The translations under genes and the position numbers were made by a program. The notes under the pieces are model-generated. The model was given only the letters and a program-made list of their open reading frames with translations. It was not told the origin of the DNA and did not search any database. Shown piece after piece: positions 1 to 5,739 of a stretch of DNA of 7,779 bases (positions within the stretch are counted from its first letter, which is position 1; each line of letters starts with the position of its first letter). The stretch is from contig JABXJZ010000062.1 in NCBI GenBank assembly GCA_013375335.1, positions 1-7,779 of the forward strand, written 5' to 3'. The stretch comes from Desulfobacterales bacterium (GTDB lineage: Bacteria; Desulfobacterota; DSM-4660; Desulfatiglandales; B25-G16).

Positions 1-1
1 T

Positions 2-253
2 GGGCTTGTGAAGATTGATGGAAAAACCAATACCGCTATCATCGTAAAAGAGCGCCATTTCTCGGTGACAGAGTTGACCACCATTCTGGATGTCAAAGGG
101 AAAAAAATCCAACTAGATGATCTCCCCATACCCTGCAAGGCCAAAATTAGGTATCGGCTAAGAATGGATCAGGACCCCGAGGCCCTGAAAGTGGTGGTGA
201 AAAAAGCCTTCCGCGGCTCAAGCACAGCTTGGGCCCCTCGAGAACATAAGTGA
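2..253 (+). CDS. 3' end of a small DUF5666-like beta-rich protein (partial)
   Basis: The reading frame is open from the first bases of the window to a TGA at 251-253, so the start is probably outside; the GTG at 8 could serve as a start but no ribosome binding site is visible before it. The visible 84 residues run Gly-x-Val-x-x-Ile-Asp, then TNTAIIV, a VTELTTI segment, KGKKIQLDDL, and an alternating basic/hydrophobic stretch (AKIRYRL) followed by EALKVVVKK. This order (turn, strand, 'T-x-I', 'gkki.l.dl', 'v.Y', 'A..v.v') resembles the DUF5666-type small beta-barrel domain common in secreted or periplasmic proteins. The family call rests on memory of that pattern, not on a search. The last 15 residues are polar and look disordered. 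No catalytic residue is evident, and the function is unknown. An export signal, if present, would be upstream of the window. Confidence 0.5.
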   Translation, partial: GLVKIDGKTNTAIIVKERHFSVTELTTILDVKGKKIQLDDLPIPCKAKIRYRLRMDQDPEALKVVVKKAFRGSSTAWAPREHK

Positions 254-255
254 CA

Positions 256-290
256 GGGCGGGTGCCCCAAATCCGCCAGGATTACCCTGG
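256..290 (+). other. Short alternative stem-loops just after the partial gene
   Basis: Immediately downstream of the stop at 253, GGCGG (257-261) can pair with CCGCC (273-277), GGGC (256-259) with GCCC (264-267), and CCAGG (276-280) with CCTGG (286-290) around a 5-base loop. The stems overlap, so they are mutually exclusive in part. No U-rich tract follows, so this is not a standard intrinsic terminator. It may slow or help end transcription of the upstream gene, or mean nothing. No promoter is convincing in the rest of the 254-510 gap. Confidence 0.25.
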
Positions 291-404
291 AAGGCTGCTC
301 ATGTATGAAATTAGATACAAATTTCCAAATTCCCCTACAACCCCATAAAGCCATGAAGCCCGGACAATGACCCCTATATACTTCCGTCTCCCGTATCCCC
401 TCAT
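282..404 (-). CDS. Doubtful 40-codon ORF with a strong ribosome binding site
   Basis: On the minus strand GGAGGAGG (ending at 410) lies 5 bases before an ATG at 404-402, and the frame runs to TAA at 284-282. The product would be 40 residues beginning MRGYGRRKYIGVIVRASW: a basic N-terminus followed by a mildly hydrophobic, Gly- and aromatic-rich stretch. I recognise no family. The ribosome binding site and spacing are the only positive evidence; composition is not clearly protein-like, and a longer frame crossing the same region (169-471) has no ribosome binding site and runs antisense into the partial gene. It may be noncoding. Confidence 0.18.
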   Translation of the reverse strand: MRGYGRRKYIGVIVRASWLYGVVGEFGNLYLISYMSSLPG

Positions 405-510
405 TTAATCCTCCTCCCTTGAAATGCCGATAAAAAAGTAGACATTCCCACAAATCTCTGTTATTTTCCATTAAGGTCGTTACAGTGCCCTGAGCATTCT
501 GGGGGGATGG

Positions 511-2013
511 ATGAAAAGAAGAACACCAGTCCCCGAGTCGTCAATAGATCGCCTAAGGGAAATCTCCACATGGATCTCCTCCGTGCTTGACCTGGATGAA
601 CTACTGGAGCTCATCATAGAAAAAGCCACTCGCATGATGGAGGCCAAGGCCAGTTCCCTGCTGCTATTGGACCAAAAGACCAGGAAGCTTTACTTCAAGG
701 TGGCCACGGGCGAGAAAAGGGAAGAAGTCAGACAATACGAGATTAACCTGGGCCAGGGGATAGCCGGTTTTGTGGCTGAAAGAGGAGAACCCCTCCTTAT
801 TCCCGATGTCAGTCAGGACCCCCGATGGGACAGGAGAATAAGCGAATCCACGGGCTTTCAGACCCATTCGATAGCCTGTGTACCAATGAAGGTAGATGGG
901 GAAATAATCGGGGTCATTGAAATCATCGATAAGGAAGACGGTAGTCCCATCCAGTATGAAGATATGAAGACATTGACGGTCTTCGCCGAGTTGGCCTCTT
1001 TAGCTCTCAGCAACGCACGGAAGATCGAGGAAGTCAAGAGGGAGAATATCGATCTCAAAGAAGAGCTTGGAAACAGATACCAGATCATAGGGGAGAGCAA
1101 GTCCTTACAGAAGGCCATATCCGACGCCCTCAAGGTAGCCAACTCGAAGACCAGCACCCTGATTCTGGGAGAGAGCGGAACTGGAAAGGAACTGCTGGCC
1201 AGGTTGATCCATCGGGCCGGCCCCAGGAGGGATAAGCCCATGATCGTTCTTAACTGCGCAGCCCTGCCTGAGACCCTCTTGGAGGCCGAGCTCTTTGGTC
1301 ACGAAAAGGGGGCCTTTACCGGCGCTATGAGTCGAAAAATCGGGAAGTTTGAGCTGACTGATGGCGGCACCCTTTTCCTGGATGAAATAGGGGAAATGAG
1401 CCCGGGGATGCAGGCAAAGCTGCTTCGGGCGCTCGATGAAGGGCTCTTTTATCGAGTCGGCGGCAATGTACCCATTTCAGTGGATGTCAGGGTCATCTCG
1501 GCCACAAACAGGGATATTGCCAAGGAGGTCACCGAGGAAAGATTTCGAGAAGACCTCTACTACCGGCTGAATGTCGTCCAAATCCATATGCCTGCCCTGA
1601 GAGAGATCAAAGAGGACATCCCCCTGCTTGCCAACCACTTTTTGGATAACCTCAAGCAAGAAAAGGGGCTGCAAGATTTGAGGATCTCAGAAAAGGCCAC
1701 GGAAAAGATGCTCGGATATGACTGGCCTGGAAATGTGAGGGAACTCAAAAACGCCCTGGAACGTGCTGTTGTGATGGGTAACGGTCAGGAGGTCTTGCCT
1801 GAGGACCTGCCCATTTCCGGTCCAAAAACAGGCTATCCCGGTCTGGAGGTGGGATTGACTCTCAAAGAGGCCGAGGATAGCTTCAAGAAGGAGTTTATCG
1901 TCTTGAACCTGAAGCATTCCGGAGGCAATAGAAGCAAGGCGGCGAAAATAATGGGTATTCAAAGGACCTACCTATCACGGCTGATATCCAAATATCATCT
2001 CCAGGGAGTCTGA
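511..2013 (+). CDS. Sigma-54-dependent transcriptional activator, GAF / AAA+ / Fis-type HTH
   Basis: This 500-residue bacterial enhancer-binding protein hydrolyses ATP to open promoters held by sigma-54 RNA polymerase. Residues about 25-165 form a GAF sensor domain, 165-190 a charged helical linker, 190-425 the AAA+ domain and 460-497 a Fis-type helix-turn-helix. Visible motifs are Walker A GESGTGKE (220-227), the sigma-54 contact loop GAFTGA (267-272), Walker B GTLFLDEIGEM with D291/E292, sensor I ATNRD (331-335), the arginine-finger region FREDLYYRL (345-353) and WPGNVREL (405-412). All core residues are present, so it should be active. There is no receiver domain or phosphoacceptor Asp, so the input is probably a ligand or partner at the GAF domain. 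The ATG at 511 is chosen because an in-frame TAA lies at 472-474 and the product starts just before the GAF domain; the G-rich tract 501-506 is a weak ribosome binding site. No kinase or obvious target gene is adjacent, so the regulon is unknown. Confidence 0.95.
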   Translation: MKRRTPVPESSIDRLREISTWISSVLDLDELLELIIEKATRMMEAKASSLLLLDQKTRKLYFKVATGEKREEVRQYEINLGQGIAGFVAERGEPLLIPDVSQDPRWDRRISESTGFQTHSIACVPMKVDGEIIGVIEIIDKEDGSPIQYEDMKTLTVFAELASLALSNARKIEEVKRENIDLKEELGNRYQIIGESKSLQKAISDALKVANSKTSTLILGESGTGKELLARLIHRAGPRRDKPMIVLNCAALPETLLEAELFGHEKGAFTGAMSRKIGKFELTDGGTLFLDEIGEMSPGMQAKLLRALDEGLFYRVGGNVPISVDVRVISATNRDIAKEVTEERFREDLYYRLNVVQIHMPALREIKEDIPLLANHFLDNLKQEKGLQDLRISEKATEKMLGYDWPGNVRELKNALERAVVMGNGQEVLPEDLPISGPKTGYPGLEVGLTLKEAEDSFKKEFIVLNLKHSGGNRSKAAKIMGIQRTYLSRLISKYHLQGV

Positions 2014-2187
2014 TCACTAGGCTACCCCGTTCTCAATTGCCCGCAGGCAGCTGAGATATCACTCCCTTTGCTTTTTCTGATTGGAGCTTGGAGTTTGTTT
2101 CGGATTTATTCATAGCAGTGTAGGAATCTGAGGATGGTCCCCAACAAATCCAACCAACGCAATAAACATTAAAACACTAATCCTTGA

Positions 2188-2850
2188 TCAGTCCTTGTCC
2201 AATTTCATGGTCCGTAGTTTTGCTAATTCCCAGATGTAGTCGTAAAGGTGCAGCCCTTTGCTCGCGGCTATGATCTCACCATCTTCCACACCTATGCTTT
2301 CAGCCATGTATTCCTTTAATAGTTGAATGGCACCCAAATTAGCCGGAAATCCATTCCACAGGTCCCATGACCGAAAATAGACGATAAAGTGAAGTCGGTT
2401 ATCCTTGATCCTGGTATCAATCCCCCTGAGACAGGGAGGATCTCTAAGGTATATCGACTTTGGATTGCCAACGGTCATGTAGGCCTGGTTTGTACCATGG
2501 CCATCTTCCCGGTACATCCTGATAACCTCTTTTATCTGAGGTTCAAGATACTCCCCGTAGGTATACTCCTCACCTTCCTTTCTTACAGAGGTCATGAGGT
2601 ATGGCAGGTATTGATCCAGGTAATCGTCAGCAACCGGATTGGGTATTCCGAGAGACGGAGGGATGTCAGGTAAAAGCGGCCTCGTTGCTGGAAATTTTAT
2701 GTTCACCGTTACGTAATCAAACTCAAGCCGTTTTTGTCCCTGAAAGCTGCCCCTCTCTATTGTATAGGTCCTTCCCTTTTCAAGGATCTGGTAAACGCAC
2801 TGGAACCAGGCGTCTGGCAAATCCCTTGCTGTAATGAACACAAGCTGCAT
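2188..2850 (-). CDS. thyA: Thymidylate synthase, archaeal-type ThyA family
   Basis: The 220-residue product belongs to the thymidylate synthase / dCMP hydroxymethylase fold and should methylate dUMP to dTMP in the cytoplasm. Aligned by eye with E. coli ThyA, the catalytic Cys is C140 (DPPC), followed by the FRSWD motif (R160, D163), N171 (FPANLG, the base-selecting Asn of dUMP enzymes; dCMP hydroxymethylases have Asp there) and HLY with H201 and Y203. The protein is shorter than bacterial ThyA (about 264 residues or more) and ends soon after the HLY motif, as in the archaeal-type ThyA group. The segment before the catalytic Cys reads GTNQAYMTVGNP, so the paired arginines that grip the dUMP phosphate from the other subunit in bacterial ThyA are not obvious. 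The cosubstrate of this subfamily is, as I recall, unsettled. The ATG at 2850 abuts its AAGGAG; a GTG at 2841 (217 residues) has better spacing and may be the true start. The nearest same-strand gene upstream is gatB, 286 bases away. Confidence 0.85.
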   Translation of the reverse strand: MQLVFITARDLPDAWFQCVYQILEKGRTYTIERGSFQGQKRLEFDYVTVNIKFPATRPLLPDIPPSLGIPNPVADDYLDQYLPYLMTSVRKEGEEYTYGEYLEPQIKEVIRMYREDGHGTNQAYMTVGNPKSIYLRDPPCLRGIDTRIKDNRLHFIVYFRSWDLWNGFPANLGAIQLLKEYMAESIGVEDGEIIAASKGLHLYDYIWELAKLRTMKLDKD

Positions 2851-2856
2851 CTCCTT
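2851..2856 (-). promoter_or_regulatory. Ribosome binding site of thyA that favours a GTG start
   Basis: AAGGAG touches the ATG at 2850 with no spacer, which is too close for normal initiation. The same site lies 9 bases before the in-frame GTG at 2841-2839, a usual distance. The GTG product would begin VFITARDLPDAWF, losing only three residues (MQL). Confidence 0.55.
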
Positions 2857-2892
2857 TTACCCCCTGACAGCGCCTATAATGGTACCAATCAT
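2857..2892 (-). CDS. Possible 11-residue leader ORF before thyA
   Basis: GGGAGGG (2907-2901) is followed after 8 bases by ATG and an 11-codon frame, MIGTIIGAVRG, stopping at TAA (2859-2857). The stop is followed at once by AAGGAG, the thyA ribosome binding site, so a ribosome ending here would sit on that site. The peptide is hydrophobic and Gly-rich. It could be a leader or translational-coupling peptide, the remnant of a small membrane protein, or chance. Confidence 0.25.
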   Translation of the reverse strand: MIGTIIGAVRG

Positions 2893-2893
2893 T

Positions 2894-2950
2894 TTAGAAA
2901 CCCTCCCGGAGATAACCTCGCTTCACCATGAGTGCTGAGTTTCCCTTCAA
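2894..2950 (-). CDS. Possible 18-residue mini-ORF upstream of thyA
   Basis: AGGAGG (2964-2959) stands 8 bases before a TTG, opening an 18-codon frame, MKGNSALMVKRGYLREGF, that ends at TAA (2896-2894), one base before the ATG of the next mini-ORF. The ribosome binding site of that next ORF lies inside its last codons. The arrangement of signals is regular, but the TTG start and very short length make it weak as a gene. Confidence 0.18.
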   Translation of the reverse strand: MKGNSALMVKRGYLREGF

Positions 2951-3136
2951 TATAAGATCCTCCTGCTTATTAATCAATCTCTCACGGACCTCCGGTTATT
3001 GTATCTACCTGCCTCGTAGGGAGGAGGATTTAAGAAGGGCTCGGTGGCAAGATCCTTGTTGGTTTTGTAGAACCGATATCTCGCTTCTGGCTTGATAGGC
3101 CTTTAGAAAACGCGGATAGGTCCAAGGTTGGCAGAA

Positions 3137-4570
3137 CTACTGCTCTTCTAGTGCTCTTGTCAAGATCTCATTGACGAGTCTGGGATTGGCCGTTCGGCCG
3201 GTTTTTTCCATCACCTGACCTACGAAAAATCCGAATAGCTGCCCTTTCCCTTTTCTGTATTCATCCACCTGGTCGGGGTTCTCTCTTAAGACCTGCTTAA
3301 CAATAAGGGCAATCTCTCGCTCATCGGAAATCTGGATCAATCCCCTATCCTTCACGATCCTCCTGGCTGATTCTCCTTCTCTGTACATCTCCTTAAAGAC
3401 ATCCTTGCCTATCCTCCAGCTAATAATACCGTCTTTGATCATTTTTAAAAGTTCAACCAGGGCTGAGGCAGTCACTGGGCAGTCCTCTATTGTGCTGTCA
3501 TCACCCTTTAATTCCCTTAAAAGCTCGCCCATAATCCAGTTGCTGACCATTTTTGCATCGCTTGTCTCCCGGGCGCAAAGCTCGAAGTAGTCAGCCAGTT
3601 CTCTGGAGGATGTAAGCACTTCTGAATCGTACCTTGGTAGCCCATACTGGTCAATAAATCGCTTCATCTTTGCATCAGGCAGCTCCGGGAGACTTACCCT
3701 GATCTCATCGAGCCATCGTTGATCGACCACTAATGGGAGAAGATCCGGTTCTGGAAAGTACCGGTAGTCATGGGATTCCTCTTTGCTCCTCATGGGGAGC
3801 GTCTTTCCCTCGTTCTCATTCCAGAGCCTGGTCTCCTGAATGACCTCCCCCCCACACTCCAGGATACCCCACTGCCTCTTAATTTCATAGTCGAGGGCCT
3901 TGTGCACATGACTGAATGAATTCATATTTTTCAGCTCCGTCCTCGTACCTAGACCTCTCACCCCTTTTCGCCGCAATGATAGATTAGCATCACATCTGAA
4001 GCTCCCCTCCTCCATGTTCCCGTCTGAGATCCCGAGATAGCGTAGAATGGAACGGAGCTTTTTTAGATAGGTTACCGCCTCCTCACTGGAGGAAATGGCT
4101 GGCTCGCCAACGACTTCAATCAAAGGCACCCCACAACGGTTGAAATCGATATAACTCAGGCCTTCCGCGTCATTATGGATGGATTTTCCCGCGTCCTCTT
4201 CAAGGTGTATCCTGGTCAGACCGATCCTTTTTGTCCCCTGATCCGTCTCTATCTCAATCCATCCATGTTCAGCTAAAGGCGATTCGTATTGGGATATCTG
4301 ATATCCCTTGGGGAGATCTGGGTAGAAGTAGTTCTTCCGCGCAAAGCCGCTTTCAGGGGAAATATGGCAATGGGTAGCCAGGGCCATCATCAGCGCATAT
4401 TCCACTGGCTTCTTATTCAACGCAGGCAGAATTCCAGGAAGGCCGAGACAGATAGGGCACGCACGGGTATTGGGTTCTGCTCCATAGGTGGCGGAGCAGC
4501 CGCAGAATATCTTGCTTGCTGTCTTTAGTTGGGCATGAACCTCCAGGCCTATAACCGCCTCGTAGTCCAT
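3137..4570 (-). CDS. gatB: Asp-tRNA(Asn)/Glu-tRNA(Gln) amidotransferase subunit B
   Basis: GatB is the tRNA-binding and kinase-like subunit of the GatCAB amidotransferase, which converts Glu-tRNA(Gln) to Gln-tRNA(Gln) and/or Asp-tRNA(Asn) to Asn-tRNA(Asn). The 477 residues match the family's normal full length. Hallmarks are the N-terminal YEAVIGLEVHAQL, the FCGC...CPIC pair giving four candidate zinc ligands (C23, C25, C38, C41), PNTRACPICLGLPGILP, KNYFYPDLPKGYQISQYE, the HLEEDAGKS motif, DFNRCGVPLIEVV, RCDANLS and SHDYRYFPEPDL. The C-terminal tail domain (about 330-477) ends with GFFVGQVMEKTGRTANP, the usual YqeY-like region. The ATG is 4 bases after the ilvE stop, with TAGGA-like bases in the ilvE stop region, so the two are probably co-translated. 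GatA and GatC, needed for activity, are not in the window. A 286-base gap without a clear terminator follows before thyA. Confidence 0.97.
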   Translation of the reverse strand: MDYEAVIGLEVHAQLKTASKIFCGCSATYGAEPNTRACPICLGLPGILPALNKKPVEYALMMALATHCHISPESGFARKNYFYPDLPKGYQISQYESPLAEHGWIEIETDQGTKRIGLTRIHLEEDAGKSIHNDAEGLSYIDFNRCGVPLIEVVGEPAISSSEEAVTYLKKLRSILRYLGISDGNMEEGSFRCDANLSLRRKGVRGLGTRTELKNMNSFSHVHKALDYEIKRQWGILECGGEVIQETRLWNENEGKTLPMRSKEESHDYRYFPEPDLLPLVVDQRWLDEIRVSLPELPDAKMKRFIDQYGLPRYDSEVLTSSRELADYFELCARETSDAKMVSNWIMGELLRELKGDDSTIEDCPVTASALVELLKMIKDGIISWRIGKDVFKEMYREGESARRIVKDRGLIQISDEREIALIVKQVLRENPDQVDEYRKGKGQLFGFFVGQVMEKTGRTANPRLVNEILTRALEEQ

Positions 4571-4574
4571 GATC

Positions 4575-5642
4575 CTACCCTATCTTCTCCACCCAACCAT
4601 AGGGATCAGGCTTTTCCGCATACTGGATGGCCACAATCTCATCATAAAGTCTTTGGGATAACTCCCCCATCCTACCCGCGGCTATCACATAGTCCCTATC
4701 CTCATAGGTTATCTGTCCGACTGGCGAAATAACAGCCGCCGTTCCAGTCCCAAAGGCCTCCTTGAGTCGGCCACTGGTCGCAGTAGCAACAACTTCATCG
4801 ATAGATATCAGCCTCTCTTTCACCTTCAAACCCCAATCCTTGACTATCCTGATTACAGAATTCCTGGTGATCCCCGCCAAAATACTCCCCGTCAGAGGTG
4901 CGGTTATGACCTCATCATCTATTACAAAAAACATATTCATGGTTCCCACCTCTTCCACCCACCTCTTTTCACATCCATCAAGCCAGAGTACCTGGGTAAA
5001 ACCCTTTTCTTTGGCCTCCTGTGCTGCCAACAGGCTATTTGCGTAGTTACCTGCAGTCTTGGTCTCTCCGGTACCGCCAGCAGCAGCCCTGACGTATTTA
5101 TCCTCCACATAGATCTTGACGGGATTCAGTCCCTCAGCATAGTAGGATCCCACAGGCCCTATGATAATATAGAAAAGATACTTGCTTGCTGGCTTGACAC
5201 TCAAGAATGCCTCTGTTGCAATCATCGTAGGCCTAATGTAGAGGGAGGTTCCCCGAGTCTTAGGGATCCATTCCCGGTCAACGAGGATCAGCTTTTTGAG
5301 GGCCTCCATGGCGAAATCGACATCAAGTTCGGGCATACACACCCTTCTCGCCGAATGATTGAGTCTCTTGAAATTATCAACTGCCCTGAACAGGTATATC
5401 CCCCCATCTTTACCGTAGTAGGCCTTTAGGCCCTCAAAGATCTCCTGGCCATAATGGAGACAAGCCGCAGCCGGGTCAAGCCTTAGGTTGCCGTAGGCCT
5501 CTATCCTGGCATTGTGCCAACCATTGTCCCTATCGTAATCGCTGAGGAGCATATGGTCGGTGAATATCTCACCGAAGCCAAGTTTGGATTCATCGGTTGG
5601 CTTCTCCTTCAGGTGGGTAGCTAGATTGACCTTGATTTCCAT
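4575..5642 (-). CDS. ilvE: Branched-chain amino-acid aminotransferase
   Basis: This PLP enzyme of fold type IV swaps the amino group between Glu/2-oxoglutarate and Leu, Ile or Val, the last step of their synthesis. From the chosen ATG it has 355 residues, typical of the longer BCAT group (ilvE type II, shared with eukaryotic BCATs) rather than the roughly 305-residue E. coli type. Visible motifs are YGQEIFEGLKAY (64-75), RLNHSARR with the phosphate-side Arg (93-100), LYIRPTM (134-140), the PLP lysine K195 in GETKTAGNYANSL, EEVGTMNMFFV (230-240) and the PLP phosphate-binding LTGSILAGITRNSV (250-263). An upstream in-frame TTG at 5663 would add seven residues, but AAAGGAGG (5660-5653) falls inside that extension and lies 10 bases before the ATG at 5642, so the ATG is preferred. 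It follows fabF after 97 bases and leads into gatB after 4, giving an amino-acid supply gene next to a tRNA-charging gene. No T-box or leader attenuator is visible upstream. Confidence 0.96.
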   Translation of the reverse strand: MEIKVNLATHLKEKPTDESKLGFGEIFTDHMLLSDYDRDNGWHNARIEAYGNLRLDPAAACLHYGQEIFEGLKAYYGKDGGIYLFRAVDNFKRLNHSARRVCMPELDVDFAMEALKKLILVDREWIPKTRGTSLYIRPTMIATEAFLSVKPASKYLFYIIIGPVGSYYAEGLNPVKIYVEDKYVRAAAGGTGETKTAGNYANSLLAAQEAKEKGFTQVLWLDGCEKRWVEEVGTMNMFFVIDDEVITAPLTGSILAGITRNSVIRIVKDWGLKVKERLISIDEVVATATSGRLKEAFGTGTAAVISPVGQITYEDRDYVIAAGRMGELSQRLYDEIVAIQYAEKPDPYGWVEKIG

Positions 5643-5652
5643 GTTAGCCCTG

Positions 5653-5660
5653 CCTCCTTT
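5653..5660 (-). promoter_or_regulatory. Ribosome binding site of ilvE
   Basis: AAAGGAGG on the minus strand, 10 bases before the ATG at 5642. It overlaps codons 2-4 of the longer TTG-initiated frame, which decides against that longer start. Confidence 0.7.
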
Positions 5661-5693
5661 CAAAACCCTATCAAATAGTAAGTCAATTAATCT

Positions 5694-5707
5694 GACCCCG
5701 GGGGGTC
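5694..5707. repeat. GC-rich palindrome in the fabF-ilvE gap
   Basis: GACCCC (5694-5699) and GGGGTC (5702-5707) form perfect 6-base inverted arms around GG. On the minus strand it continues as GGGGTCAGATTAATTGAC. No U-tract follows on the minus strand, so it is not a standard fabF terminator. It could be an operator, a stem in the message, or a scrap of an extragenic palindromic repeat. One such 6-base inverted repeat is expected by chance in a window this size. Confidence 0.3.
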
Positions 5708-5739
5708 TATTCCACCTCAGTCATTTTTTTCGCTACTGC

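Noticed and set aside
407..419. 13-base purine-rich sequence shared (inverted) with 3018-3030, as a dispersed repeat
   Set aside because: About one shared 13-mer is expected by chance in a window of this size, and both copies are ribosome-binding-site-like low-complexity sequence.
169..471. 100-codon minus-strand frame overlapping the partial gene and the gap
   Set aside because: No ribosome binding site before its ATG, and its last third is antisense to the partial gene at 2-253; composition does not look like a protein.
475..488. GG-N10-GC in front of the sigma-54 activator as an autoregulated promoter
   Set aside because: Only the GG/GC core and TGC match; AGGTCG is far from TGGCAC, so it is too weak to call.
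2038..2049. TGCC-CGCA-GGCA hairpin after the activator as a terminator
   Set aside because: Only four base pairs and no T-tract.
2080..2105. TTGGAGCTTGGAGTTTG as a tandem or dispersed repeat
   Set aside because: Two imperfect 7-base units only; no further copies seen in the window.
2875..2880. Perfect TATAAT on the plus strand
   Set aside because: No -35 box at a proper distance and no plus-strand gene downstream.
2389..2931. Three plus-strand frames of 65-94 codons across thyA
   Set aside because: They are out-of-frame shadows of a gene with intact catalytic motifs on the other strand.
5681..5690. TTGACT on the minus strand as the -35 of an ilvE promoter
   Set aside because: No acceptable -10 hexamer 16-18 bases downstream.
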